A stretch of DNA of 64,000 bases from Spinacia oleracea (GCF_020520425.1 NC_079492.1:116595157-116659156); one strand, 5' to 3'. Numbered from the stretch's first letter, positions 24,165 to 37,510 are shown. The notes: a model not told the origin generated them from the sequence alone. Translations and numbers: made by a program.

Positions 24165-27065
24165 ATTCGAGGGAGAGGGTAGCAGTCTTTTGGACATGCC
24201 TAGTTGATGTTTGTGAAGTCTACACACATTCTCCAGGATCCGTTGGGTTTTTTGACCATGACTACATTTGCGAGCCATTCAGGGTATTTACAAGGCTCTA
24301 TGAAACCTGCATCTTTCAATTTCTTGACTTCTTCTGACACTGCTTTACTCTTTTCTGCCGAGTAGTTGCGTAGCCTTTGTTTGATGGGTTTTGAACCTTT
24401 TATGACGTTCAGCTTGTGGGTGACTGTTTTGGGGTTGATTCCTGGCATGTCTTCGGCTGAGAATGCGAAGATGTCTTTGTGTTCTCTGAGTAGGTCGACA
24501 ATCATGATTTTTAGGTCTGATCCCAGGTCTGTGCCGACTCTGATGCTTGATGGATCTCCTCCCTCTTCAAGTGAAATATCTTCCATTTCTGTGTCTGTTT
24601 GGGCTTCCCCAACGTCAGGCCTGCCTTTGATGTCCGCCGTCAAGGTGGATCTATTCGGCTATGCTGACTTTCTTTTGGTACCATCTGGCTCTTTTTTGAG
24701 ATCTTGCTCATTTTCGTCTTCTGCGGGATCGTCCTCCGGGTCGTCTCCTTGATGGTTTCGGGTTTTGACTGCGTTATAATTGCATTGGCGGGCCGACGCT
24801 TGATTGCCTCGTAGTTTCTTGGGAACTCTGATGTCTGACACGTATAGCATCATCTGGTAATAGGTTGATGTTATGCCTTTGACCTTGTGGATCAGTGGTC
24901 TTCCCACTATGACGTTGTAGACTGTCGGAACGTCAAATACTAGGAACTCAGTCAAGTTATTTCTTGCTGTCTGTCGTCTTCCATTGGTTACGGGAAGAGT
25001 TATCTTTCCGTCAGGGACGACGGATGACCCATTGAAACCGATCACTGGGAAGTTGACTTTGGCTAGCTGCCTGGGGTCAAGTTTAAGTTTGTCAAAAGCG
25101 CCTCTGAAAAGGATATTGGCCGAACTTCCTCCTTCGACCAGAACCCTGTGAACGGTATGGTTGGCTATGTCTATGGACACCACAAGTACGTCTTCGTGGT
25201 CATAGGTCACCCCTACACAATCCTCGGCTGAAAAAATCATAGTCGGAATCTCTGGGAGGGTGTCTGCGACGACGCTGAAGTTGACTTGATGTCTCAGCGT
25301 TCGAAGGTGTGTTTTGCACTGATGGGTCGATTTTGTTCCTCCATGGATTAAGAAGACGGCTGGTCCTTTCCCATCTGAATACTGCCTGTAGTTGCTTTTG
25401 GTTTGGATTTGTGGTCTCGCCTTGGGGGTTTCTTTGGTTTTCTTCTCCTCTCTATGGTCTGCGAGATACTTGGCCAGGTATCCTTGTCGGATGAGGTCTT
25501 CTATATTGTCTTTCAGCTGGATGCACTCTTCTGTCAAGTGTCCATGGTCGTCGTGAAAATCACACCATTTGTTTGGGTTTCTCTTGGGAGCGATCATCCT
25601 TCGGGGTTTTTCCCATCCGGCGTCCGCTCGGTTTAGGGAAAAGATTCGGCTCCTTGTTTCTAGTAGAGGAGTGTAGGTCTCGTACTTTGATTGCAGCTTG
25701 GGGGCATCCTTTCTGTCAGCGGTCTGCATTCGTACTGGGGACTCGTTCCTGCCCAGGGCTTTTTTACTTTTGGCTACCACTGTTCCCTTATCATCCTCTT
25801 GCCTACCCTGCCGACTTGCTACGTTGGAATTCCACTCCTCAGTTCTGACATAGCTCTCAGACAGTTAGTAGGCTTCTTCCAGAGTGGTTGGTTGTTTCAT
25901 CAGCAGTTGGTTTCGGTATTCACCCGGGTTCAGGCCGCTTTGCAGAGCGAAAAGTGCTACATCTGCTTTGACGCAACTGATCATAGTGGCCTCCTTCGGG
26001 AAGCTGGTCATGTAGTCTCTTAGACTTTCGTCTTTGCCTTGAGTCACCGTCATCAGCTCATGGGTGCTTTTCTCTTTTCGGTAATTGCTGATGAATTGCA
26101 GCCGGAACTTCGTGACCAGATCCTTGTATCCTCCTATCGACACGGGCTTTTGTTTGAGAAACTGGGTTTGAGCGATACCGGTCAGAGTGGTCGGAAAATA
26201 TTTGCACCAGGTGGCTGCACAATACAGTTGAAGGTACATATGTCCCTCGTAGGCGGCTATGTGTTCCCGGGGGGTCTGAAGATCCGTCATATTTGATATG
26301 CGCTGGCAGCTTTACCCTGGACTATACTCTTTTTTCAACCAGGTCCTTTGAGAAGGGGGAGTCTTTTGGGGTCATGATTTTATCTGACCCCGTGCTTGGG
26401 ATGGATCTTCTTTCTCTTCTGGGAGGAGGTGAATCATATGCTCGAGGAGACTTTTGAGCGGGAGGGGATCTGCGTCGGCTAGGGGGAGTTCTGGTTCTCC
26501 TTCTTCCCTGGACAGTTTGGCTGACCTCCTCTGGTAGTGGTCTTCTCTGTCTGACGGGTGTATGGGACCTAGTTTCGGCTTGCTATTCCAGGGGTATGCG
26601 GGATCCTAGTCTTTGCCTAACATGAATTATGTTGCCGAGGCGATCGAGAACAGATCTCCTGATTGTTGCAGACCGGATTGTCTGCGTAGGAACGATTGAC
26701 GTGGGTGTCTTAGATCTTCTTAGGTCTATCCGTCGACGCAGAGGCTGTCGTGCCGTGTGGAATCGCTCGCGTGAGCGGTTCCTCCTTCCTCGCGGTGTTA
26801 ATACTGTCTGATTAGAGGCAGACAGAGTCGGTGTGGCGTCTTTAAACCTGTTTGCTTGGGCGACACATCGCTGCATGACTTCCATGGTTGTTGCGATCTG
26901 TGAGTCGGTCGGGAGGGTGTTGGCTCTTGAGCTGGTTTCTTCCCTCCTGGTTGACCTAGTGGTTCTTGTTCTTCGGCTCTCAAACGTTCGATAGGTGGAC
27001 TGTTCGGGGCTCTGGGATTCTGTAGATTCCGAGGATGAGTAACGTATGATGCGGGATCTGGCCAT
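24165..27065 (-). pseudogene. gag-protease-RT of element B, with several stops
   Basis: Starts at the ATG at 27065 (MARSRIIRYSSSES), an Arg/Ser-rich gag N terminus. Lesions: stop at 26583-26585, another near 26321, a frameshift in the G/C run near 26266-26272 (before the AAYEGHMYL segment), TAA at 25865-25867 (after TTLEEAY), TAG at 24659-24661, and TAG at 24200-24202. Recognisable parts: gag core CKYFPTTLTGIAQ, a zinc-binding-like CDFHDDHGHLTEEC, aspartic protease VLVEGGSSANIL in which the catalytic Asp is Glu, and RT start (GFIEPCKYPEWLANVVMVKK, WRMCVDFTNIN). Reads to 24165, where the copia LTR begins. Clearly dead. Confidence 0.88.
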
Positions 27066-27080
27066 TTGTTTTTAGTACGT

Positions 27081-27101
27081 TCCCCACAGACGACGCCAAA
27101 T
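27081..27101 (-). other. primer binding site of element B
   Basis: Minus strand TTTGGCGTCGTCTGTGGGG lies between the 5' LTR and gag. Element D has the same site with GGCGCC, so one base differs. Confidence 0.65.
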
Positions 27102-28894
27102 TATTTCGGGTGTAAACAATCCCTAAGAAGGTATTATGTCTGGTTAGAGGGAACGTATGAGCACTTGATTGTTTTTGGTAATTTTGTATTAATCTTAAAC
27201 TTATCTCTTAAGATCAACGGGTACAATGTGCGGTATGTGTATGTAGACACCTACTTTTGTCCCCGTTCCCGCAAGGGAAAGGTTCGATGATGAAAGCATA
27301 AAAACTCCACTTGACAACGCATCTCCTATAAAATAAACGAATCTCGATTCCCCATTTCATTTCACCCGAAACCTGCTATTTATGGAAACCTGCTAAAAAT
27401 AGTAATTGCCGTAAAAGGTAGCTTCTAAAAGTGGCAAATCATAAAAGATAGAAACCTGTCAGAATTAGGTGTTGCATTCCAACATAAATCCTAAATGAGA
27501 TAGAAAACTGCAAGAATCCTATTCCTAATAGGATTCGGAAATAAGAGTTACGTATTAATTAAAATCCTAACGAGCCTAGAGTTCATAACGGGCCCAGACG
27601 CATTCCGTCACAAAATTGATACGCGCTAAAAGACTCGAATTAATCTCAAACTCTACGGATTTTAGGAATCCGAATCTGACTAAACAAAACTGCCCAGACC
27701 CTATTTTCAACGTCTGGCTCTGGGCGCCGAAAGGCCTGGGCGCTGAAAATACATGGGTACGTGTTTTTTCCTAATTCTTTGTGGATTAGAACTCTGCAAT
27801 TCTATTTTTCCACGAACTCTTCCCTATAAATAGGCCCCTAGTTTCGACGTGAAAGGACACACAACAACACATAATATATTCTGAGTATTGACTCTAAATC
27901 CCTTAGCCTAAGCCTCTCGCTGCGAAACTGTTCACGCGTTCTGTCTCAATCGATCCATAAATCGAACAGAACGTATCCTGTCCCATAATTGTGATTCGTT
28001 AAATAAAAAGGAGAAATAGCAAAGTCAAAGTGGTTAGTTTTCTGAGAACCGTGACGCACCTCTCAAGGGTGCGTCGGAATGTGTCCCTTTTCGATGATTT
28101 AACTGCTTTCCTCGCCCTTTTTATGAACTGTTAAACTAACCTAATCTGATTGTTCTATCACGCCTAACAAATATAATATTTTTGTAAAATCGGATTATCA
28201 TGCTAGGTCCCTTAATGCTATTTAAATCAGATAATCACGGTCGAATTAGTGTTATATTTTGCATAATGCTAAAATCAACTCAGATTAGTTTAATAGTTAA
28301 CGCATGTCCCTTCAATTATTTATGCTGAGCTAGTAAGGATATCCTGCCTCTGGAGTTATCGACGAGCGAATTACTCCTCTCGGTAGTTACAGTCCCCCGA
28401 ACCCTCAATCTCTACCTTGCGGGTGTATATTGAGAGATCCCACACCAGGGATCACAAGGGAACCTACGGCCGTCGTGGTCAAACATAATTGCACTCCCTT
28501 TATGTCACGATAACCGGGTTTTGTCAGTTTTTCTCATTGTCGTTAAAAACTGAATGGCGACTCCTATATTACTAGTCAATTGGGTGTATACTCACAGGAA
28601 ATCCAATTACACTTGATTGAATAAAAAGAATCGTCACACCCACGAGGGACAAGGTCACGCATTAGCCTCGCGCTTTTTCGACCCCCTCACAGTCTATTAA
28701 ATGTTGAATGCCTTTACAAAATCATGTTTGAGGACTATTTATAGTAGCATTTATGACACAATAATGGGCTTGTATTTGTTGTAATTGGGATTTGGGCCAA
28801 AGCCTTCTACGAATTGCCTTGTCTTGGATTTGCCTCCTTGGGCTGACGAAGGCAAAATCGGCCCAAAGTGGGGAAGCCAATTTGGGCCCCAACA
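27102..28894 (-). repeat. 5' LTR of element B, split by a solo LTR
   Basis: Parts 27102-27241 and 28692-28894. The plus-strand outer bases TATTTCGGGTGT resemble the D LTR start TGTTCCGGTGTT, with the canonical TG mutated to TA; the other end is GGGCCCCAACA. A reversed TATA box (CTATTTATAG) lies near 28737. Confidence 0.7.
27242..28691 (+). repeat. solo LTR of family A
   Basis: A 1450-bp TG...CA LTR (TGTAGACACC to CCCCTCACA) with no interior attached, flanked by GTGTA (27237-27241) and GTCTA (28692-28696), a probable 5-bp target duplication with one change. It lacks about 13 bp in the GGCGCC hairpin compared with A1. Inserted within the 5' LTR of element B. Confidence 0.9.
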
Positions 28895-29323
28895 ATTAAG
28901 TATATAATTTGATAAATATTTACATGGTTTGTCTATTAGTCCGTAGCTTTCTTTTCCATTCCTTTGTCTTGCTAGATGACTCGTACCCGTAATCGACACG
29001 GTATTTACCCTTGACCCGTATCAGCCCAGCCCGCTTTTACCCTTAAAAAGTGACCCTTTAATAACCCTATCCGCTATTCGCACCAACAATAACTAATCAC
29101 GTCGATCTAGTATCAACATACGAGTTGTCCCACACTAGACAAAGATAAGACAAAATGTCAACTTATAAAACTAGTTAGAGTAGATCAAATTGTCAAATCA
29201 GTTACTCGAGTCGGGTTCATGTCAGGTCATTTCGAGTCTGGTGTCAAGTGATGCACAATAGTGGCATCATATAAGTTGAAAACAGTGGTAGACATAGATG
29301 ATACGATAATAATGATGTTGTTG
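28895..29323. other. intergenic sequence
   Basis: No gene seen. Words such as GACCCGTA, CAGCCCAGCCCGC and TCGGGTTCATGTCAGGTCATT hint at an old repeat, but no ends are visible. Confidence 0.4.
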
Positions 29324-29601
29324 CACTACAAGAAATTGTACTATTAACGACGGGAAATCCCGTCGCAAAAGGCCAATAATCGTTGATTAACGACGGGATT
29401 TCCTGTCGCGAACCCGTCATAAAAGGGGGCCGTCGTAAATAGTAATCCCGTCGTAAATCCGTCGTAAGCCCGTCGTAAAAGACATTTGCGACGGCTATTC
29501 CCGTCCTTGTTTGGTTGTTAGCCCCGTCGCAAAAGCCTTTTACGACGGGATTTTTGACCCGTCGTAAATAGGTTGTCGTTAAAGATACATATTCTTGTAG
29601 T
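29324..29601. mobile_element. 278-bp miniature CACTA element
   Basis: Begins CACTACAAGAAATTG and ends TTCTTGTAGTG, inverted termini matching at the outer 11 bases and again at TTAACGAC, and is flanked by TTG at 29321-29323 and 29602-29604, the 3-bp duplication expected for CACTA. The interior is packed with direct and inverted copies of an ACGACGGG/CCCGTCGT subterminal motif (about a dozen). It has no coding capacity. It is not related at its ends to the large CACTA at 1-10076 (CACTAGAGG), so another transposase would have moved it. Confidence 0.95.
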
Positions 29602-29604
29602 GTT

Positions 29605-30945
29605 GATGCAAGAAATATTGTTGCATGTGAAGCCATGAAAGAAGACAAGTAGTACGTGAAGCTAGAAGACACCAATTAGACAGAGTTGATGATAATGATG
29701 TTGTTAAACGAATAATCACCTATAATGAGCATATGTTTATCGATTATTCGAGATATAATCTACTACGTAGGATTTTAGACTTTTTGTGGAGGCCAGCCTC
29801 TCTCTGTATGTTATGTGACCTTAATTTATGTGGTTGGAGAAATGTCCTTTTCTTTCATAATTAATTTATTTTAAGTTGTTTTGCGCGCTTTTCATATTTT
29901 CTGTCTTCATCAAATAATGCTTTACATAGTAATCTTATGCAGATCTTTTATTAGTTATGTCCAGATAAGTGAAATTAGGTGAATTGAACTGAACGCACCC
30001 TAACTTCATCAAATCAAATGATCACAATAAGACTTTTTTTTTAAGTTGAGAAATTACGACAAATATAATGACAATATTGTTTGGCGTAATCGAACAATTG
30101 CTTAATATTTCAAAAGCAATTTACTTCTTATCATAGTTTTGAATACTGTATACGTACTACGTTTAACATTTTCATGAAAAACACGATGTAATTCACTAAT
30201 ACTACTTACGTATGAAGTACTAACTTCTAAGGAAGAGTGTACAAATGTGAGAAATTATATGCAATCGCTCAAGAACACTCTTCGATCATTTCTCAGCATA
30301 CCCATGCATTCATATATGAAAATAATGACACTTCATATTTCTGAAAAAACACGCCCGGCCGACAACTAGTATTGAAAAAAAAAAAAAATTAAAAGAAAAG
30401 AGAGAATATAAAGTTCAAGACATTCTTAGCAGATCATATGTGCTGGGACGGGTTTGAGCTTTGAACCATTCAAACACGTAGTACGTATAATCATTAGTTG
30501 ATGTTCCAAAGCCAAGTACTTTTCGCATGATCATGATATAAAAACTATATAATATACAAAATTAACACCCATTTGTAGCCGATCCATGTGCTCTTGCCCT
30601 TCCAACCCACCATTATAATTGCAAATTTATTTATTAATTTGGATTATACTTTGACTCGAAAAACAGTAAATCCATGTCAACTCTGATTAAGATCAATGAA
30701 GCCAACATTTACAAAAATCATATCGTAAAGTCAAGAAGCATGTCTGTTTTGGGATGTACCAAACTACCAATCATGTAATCCAATATTATTCTTTCTAAAG
30801 ACCCATCATTAAGCCATAATGATAAGTTCATGAGGGGATACTATAATTCACGTTCATTACATTATTATTATAAAAACTTTGTATTAAACTAACCAATCAT
30901 AATACTAACATGCAAGTTTAATTAAATATATTCCAGCTTCTTCAC
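29605..30945. other. intergenic region upstream of the peroxidase gene
   Basis: AT-rich, no reading frame of interest. A short inverted repeat (GAAGAGTGT ... ACACTCTTC, 30232-30287) and an A-run (30375-30388) are the only features noted. The upstream control elements of the peroxidase gene would lie here. Confidence 0.4.
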
Positions 30946-30955
30946 TATAAATATA
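30946..30955 (+). promoter_or_regulatory. TATA box of the peroxidase gene
   Basis: TATAAATATA lies 104 bp before the start codon, implying transcription from about 30980 and a leader of roughly 80 bases. Confidence 0.7.
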
Positions 30956-31058
30956 GGAGAGTTTCTTAGCAATTCTCATCACTTCATTCATTGATCATAA
31001 ACACTTTTTCAACTCGTACTTTCTCTTATCGATAGAAAACACTCGATCGATAGAGAAG

Positions 31059-32366
<1,308 letters not shown>

Positions 32367-32844
32367 AGACGACATTGAGAATTGCTATCGTTCATTTTGG
32401 AACGGATTTTATCAATTCTTATATGTTCGTTAATCTTTAACTTAATGTACTTTTTGTTGTCTTATGTTTATTTTTATTTTTATTTCTTTAATTGAGGGTC
32501 TCCCCAAAATAAGCAATGCAAGCCGGGGCGGTGCTTCATATCTTCGAAATAATTTGTGTATTAGCTTGAGAATTTAATCTATTAAATATATTTTGATTTA
32601 CTTTATCGATCTTACGGTTTTTTCAATAAATTTCACTGGATCCAAAACGCACGTGATCTTCAAATTATAGATCGATACCAAACTCGTCAAGACTTTGAGA
32701 ATTGGTTTATACAATAGAGAGATGGATAAAATCGATATTTTGGAACTTTGATTTTCCAATCATCGGTTTGCTTAATGAACGTGATTATATAAAATGATCA
32801 AACAAAATTTGACAGGGTAAATCCATATTGATAAGTTATTAATA
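32367..32844. other. 3' UTR of peroxidase gene and spacer
   Basis: Contains AATAAG (near 32508) and AATAAA (near 32624) as possible polyadenylation signals. Nothing else seen before the target duplication of element D. Confidence 0.5.
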
Positions 32845-32849
32845 GCATC

Positions 32850-33276
32850 TGTTCCGGTGTTGTAAAGGTGGAAACAATGGGCTTCGAATGAAGGCCCTTT
32901 CGTGTGTGTTGAAGATCTTGCTTGTTTGAATGAGTCGAGTCCGAATTCACCTGCACAAGAGTAAAGTCACTAGCCTCGGGGGTGTTTCCGAGGAAAGCCC
33001 CTCCGATGCCTAAGTAAGAGTGATGCTCGGATTCTAGAGAGAAGTTCTCTAGAAGAGTAGTCTTAAGGCAATAAATTGGACGTACCTTGAGGTGTGAGCC
33101 TTGGCGGCCTATTTATAGTGTTTGCATAATAAATGCCCATAGGTCATTTATTGCTATTGGGCCTTGGGCCTTAATGGATGGCTGAATGGCCATTGTGGTA
33201 GGTTTGATGTTGCTGTTTAGAGCCATTGGGCTTTGGACTTAGTGGCCCAATTGAATATCAATTGGGAGCCCAAACA
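32850..33276 (-). repeat. 3' LTR of element D (left side)
   Basis: 427 bp, TGTTCCGGTG to CCCAAACA. Carries a reversed TATA box at 33110-33117. Confidence 0.95.
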
Positions 33277-33294
33277 ACATGCCCCCCAGACCCG
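33277..33294 (-). other. polypurine tract of element D
   Basis: Minus strand reads GGGTCTGGGGGGCATGT immediately before the 3' LTR. Confidence 0.75.
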
Positions 33295-33453
33295 GTCCAT
33301 TTAGAATTAAATGGGTGGGTTTCCAGCTGTCAGAAGTCCAAAAGTTCCCTCTCTTTTTTGAAAAGGGATGATTTGCATTGATGACAAGTGTTGGGACTTG
33401 TTTTGCGTCATGGAGATCGTGGGTTTGAAAGAAGTTGGTGCGCCTTTTTTCCC

Positions 33454-33461
33454 TATAAATA
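33454..33461 (+). promoter_or_regulatory. TATA box of the antisense gene in element D
   Basis: TATAAATA in CCCTATAAATACTGG, about 260 bp before the start codon and outside the LTR. A likely leader intron follows, with donor AAAAG/GTAACT near 33631 and acceptor CCCTAG/ACC near 33699. Confidence 0.65.
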
Positions 33462-33716
33462 CTGGGGGCAAGGCTTCCTTCAAACCTTTACTTTCTCTCT
33501 CTTTTACACAAACTTCCTTTCTTTTTCCGGCGATCGCAGCTTTCGAGTTTCTTCAGATCTACGGAATTCAGTCAGCTTTTAACTTCGGGAACTTGTGTCG
33601 TTCGCTTTGTCGGCGAGTTCCGCTTCAGAAAAAGGTAACTTGTTTCTGAATTTTCCTTATTTTTTCGTTCTTTCCTCTACTCCTCAATCTAAACCCTAGA
33701 CCGAGAATTTGCAACC

Positions 33717-36700
33717 ATGGCGAAGAACAAGGGCAAGAGTAAGTTCGTCGTTGGCTCTTCTAGTGAGAGGGAGGAAGTGCCTTCGGGAAGGGTACATAAA
33801 GCTTCGAAGGGCTGGCCTTCGGAGAAGCCGGTGGAGAAACGCTCGACTGGTTGGGACGCCTCCAAAGATGGCTCTATTGGAGGGTCTGGTGTGTCTGAAC
33901 GCGCTGCTTCTGGTAAGAAGGCTGGTTCTTCGGGTGTCCGTCGTCCTTACCCTGAGTTTCCAGTTCATTGGACTGAAGCTGATCCGACGGGTAAGTATGC
34001 TCCGATCTTGCATGAGACCACCAAGATTGATGGTCCGTTGGAGAAATCAGTCAGTGGTGACTGGTTAGTGGAAGCGAAGCTAGGGAACTATCATCGGAAG
34101 GCCGAAGAGCTATACGGAATCCAGCATGCCCTGGGGTACTAGTGTGAACTTCCCGATCAGGAGCGTCCTCGGGTGACTCATCCGCCGAAGGGGTTCATCT
34201 CTGTGTACACTCATCACTTGGAGAATGGCCTCCGCTTTCCCTTGGATCCGTTCATTTCCGAGCTCTTGGTGTCGTACAACATCAGTTTGGCCCAACTTAC
34301 TCCCAAGTCAATGAGGCACATCATCGGATTTAGATGGGTGTGCGACTTCGTTAACTTTCCCTGTTCTGTCTCCGTTTTAAGGGATCTCCATGATCTGTCT
34401 TTCAATCATGCTTCCAAGGGTGATGGGTATGGTTGGTGGACCATCATCAACAAAAAGTCCCGAAGGAGAGGGGAGCCGAACTACATTACGGCATACCCTT
34501 ACCTCAGCTCCGACCATAAATGGAAGACGGAGTGGTTGCTTGTTCGCGTGCCGACGGATCCGAAGCACCCCAATTTCTATCGCCCTCCCAAGTGGTTCGT
34601 GAGGCCTGATCCTGATATGGTGGAGGTGGCTGCTCCGGATCGGAACCATCAGCACTACGTGGATCTCCTCCAGTGGTTTTTGGCTCGGGAGGATAACTAT
34701 AAACTGCCGTCTAGCTGGCTCCCGAACCTTAACTACATCTTGCGGGAGGACATTCTTGCTGTCGCCGGTCTCAGCAGGATTTTTGACAGGGGTAGGTGTC
34801 TTTCGGCTGGGATCGTGTTTCAGTGAGTTTGTCCTCCTCTTTTATCTTTGTTTTATTGATTCGTTTTGTAATTTGTTTTTGCAGAGTACGGCTTTAGCTG
34901 TCTTGATCCTGAGATTTTGGGCATTTCTTTGGATCTGCGAACTATTCACGACTCGGCTCCTAATTACAAGTTTGGGAAAGAGAATCCTCGTAATCCTCGT
35001 TTGAAGGATTACGTGTTGTCTCCTTCGGGTGTTGCTCGGATATCCGAAGTTCGAGCCGATCCGTGGGATTCTGCCTCTTCTCCCGAAGTTGTTCCAGTGA
35101 AGGTCGTACTTCCTCTTTTGAGGACAACTTCGGATCCAGTGAGTATTTCTATCGGTTTGGTTTTTATTTGCCTTTACTTCTTCTTTGGTTGGCCGTCGGC
35201 TAACGTCTTGGTCCTGGACCATCTTTTTAGGGTCCTGGGACTGACGTTGTGCCGCGCGCCGTTCCTTCGGTTTCATCCCCGGCTCGGATAGATATCTCTT
35301 TATCTAGGAACCGGGTACTTTGCCTTTTTTCTTTACTTCCTTTTTTGTTTTCTTCTCAATTTATTGATCCTTGGTCTGCTTTCCTTAGGATCAAAGGAAA
35401 AGGAAGGGTAGCACTCTTCTAAAGTCTTCCGCGCATCCGAAGAAGGCGAAGGTTTCTCAGTCTTCGGAAAAGGTATTTGCTCTGACCTAGGAGCTTTCTT
35501 ATAGTTCGTCTTTTCCTTTTTCGAAGCTGATCTTTGGATGCTTGTTTTGTAGGAAGCGGTTTTGGAAGACATGCCTCCTCCTAAGAACCTTCTTCCCTTC
35601 ATGCCCTTGCCAGGGCAGAAGTTAAAGAGTGTGGTGGTTGCGGAACCGCCGCCCGTTGACCAACCGTTGGCTGAGGAAGATACGATCCCCTCTTCGCTGA
35701 AGCCGTCTACTACTTCAGGGATCGAGATCCAGGATATCACCAAGGTGGTGGAGGCACTCGAGACCGACCCTGTTGTCCCCATCGTGGCTGAGGAGAAAGA
35801 GGAGTCTGCTGATGTTCCTCTCGAAAGAGAGAGAAGTCCAGATAAGGAGATGGTGGATCTTACGGGCCTTGATGTTGAGATTCCCGAGGCTGAGAAGGCT
35901 GTCCCTTCTGCTGAGGAAGAGCAGCCCGAACAGGGTTTGACGAGGAAGAAGCGCCACTCAACTTTGGGTTCTACTTCGACCTCGGCCCTGGATAGGCTGA
36001 TCCATGCTGACCCTTGCTCGGATGTTCCGCTGAAACGAATCCCCGAGGAAGTGAGGGAAGCGATGGCTCGGTATGCTAGGGCTCTAGTTTTGGGGGAGAA
36101 TCCCTTGGCTCACGTGGGTTCTTTAGTGGGTCCCGAAACCGCTCGGGAGAACCTACTTCGGGCCAATCCGCAGTGGAGGGTTCCTGGAGCTGAAGAGAGG
36201 AATCCGGCTATGATGGCCCAGTATTACCTGAATGAGGTAGGTGTTGGATTTCTTTTTGATTTGTCTCTCTGTTTTATGCTTTTCCTATTTTTGCTTATCT
36301 TTTCTTCATTCCCGGGCTGTCTTTTGGTCCTCGTTCGCTTCCGAGTGCAGCTCGGTTGAGGAGAGACAACTGAAGAAATATCAGGAGGCTTATGCTCGTG
36401 ATATTCCTATCTTGGACCAGAAGGCTGGGCAGCTATTCTCCGAGCTTGTGGAAGTCAAGCAATTGTATCTTAAGTACAGTCGCGAGGCTAGAGCTATTGC
36501 TGAGGAGATCGGGACCGAAGTTGGCAAGCTCACCTTCCGAGTCGAAGAGGATGATGAGAAAATAGCTTCCTTCGACAAGGAGAAGAAAGATATGGCCGCC
36601 AAGTTTGCGAGCGAACTTGAAGAAAAAGACAGACTTCTCAAGGAGATGACGTCTAAATTTGAGGCGGCTGATAAGGAGAGCAAGGATGCGGAGGCGAGGC

Positions 36701-37116
36701 TCCAACAGTTTGTCAAGAATCGGGAGATGATTCAGAATCAAGCTGACAAGGTGCCTGTTCTTCAGCTGAAGATCCGAGAGAAGGATGAGACCATTCGGAA
36801 GCTGGAGCAAGACCGAGCTGACCTCTATACTGCTGATCAGTGTAGAGAGCAGTATTGGAATGGCATCCTGGGTGCTCGGCGCATGTTTGCGAAGCATATG
36901 CCTCATTTCCCTTGGAATGAGAAAGTTCCTCTTTGGATGCGGGCCCAGGATCACTTGGTGGAATGCCAGGCTGATCGAGACGAAGCTGAAGCTGAACGCC
37001 AAGCTGCTCTTGCAGAGGCTCGGGCCCAGAAGGCGATTTCCGAAGGTGACACTACTGCTGGGGGTTCTTCGAAGGATGCTCCCCTAGGGGCTGTTCCTGA
37101 GACTCCCAAGAGTTAG
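33717..37116 (+). pseudogene. antisense gene of element D (Transposase_28-type, coiled coil), one internal stop
   Basis: A spliced gene opposite to gag-pol. Exons: 33717-34791, 34885-35138, 35231-35314, 35389-35472, 35553-36236 and 36346-37116, all joining in frame with GT/AG introns for about 983 codons. Residues about 150-280 (GFISVYTHHLENGLRFPLDPF, QLTPKSMRHIIGFRWVCDFV) match the domain called putative gypsy-type transposon (Transposase_28). The Ser/Lys-rich N terminus is basic, the middle is acidic and Pro-rich, and residues about 730-900 form a long coiled coil (VEVKQLYLKYSREARAIAEE and onward). TAG at 34140-34142 interrupts the frame once; the frame is otherwise open. Its own TATA box precedes it and AATAAA follows near 37367. 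Related antisense genes occur in Tat elements such as Grande; function is not established. Confidence 0.82.
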
Positions 37117-37510
37117 GGATTCGGGCAGTCGTCTTCTTCAGAGTCGATCGGTTCCAGTTGAGGACTTCCGAATGTGCGCTTGCCTTTCCCCCTTTTGCCT
37201 CGGCGCTGCGTTGTACTTGTTTCTTTTTGCTTTTTAGTACTTCGGTAGGCCGGTATTGTCTGTTGATGGCTGCCGATTTTAACTATTTTATTTTGTTTTC
37301 AATTTTTGAGGGTCCTCGGGTGTGTCCCGAGTTGTTTGATGTATTTGTACTTCCCCCGAATATTGAATAAAAAATGAATGTTTGTTACTTGGCTGCTTCT
37401 TTTCAACTTTTTGCACTTCCGAAGTTTTAAGTCTGCCTTTGAATCTGTAATTCTCGAGCTTTTCTTTTCTTTGTGGACTTGTTGAGAAATCATTTGGTTT
37501 CTGTGAGTTT
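37117..37510 (+). other. 3' flank of the antisense gene
   Basis: Pyrimidine-rich 3' untranslated sequence with GAATAAAAAATGAATG near 37366-37381 as probable polyadenylation region. No coding sequence seen. Confidence 0.5.

Larger units (their letters stand above)
24165..28894 (-). mobile_element. Ty3/gypsy (Tat-lineage) element B, truncated
   Basis: Leftward element with 5' LTR at 27102-28894 (interrupted by a solo LTR), primer site, and decayed gag-protease-RT. It ends at 24165 within RT because a copia LTR is inserted there; the rest is outside the window. Gene order and sequences parallel element D. Confidence 0.88.

Noticed and set aside
29244-29675. 143-codon frame on the minus strand
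   Set aside because: It spans both ends of the miniature CACTA element and its host flanks, so it cannot be a conserved gene.
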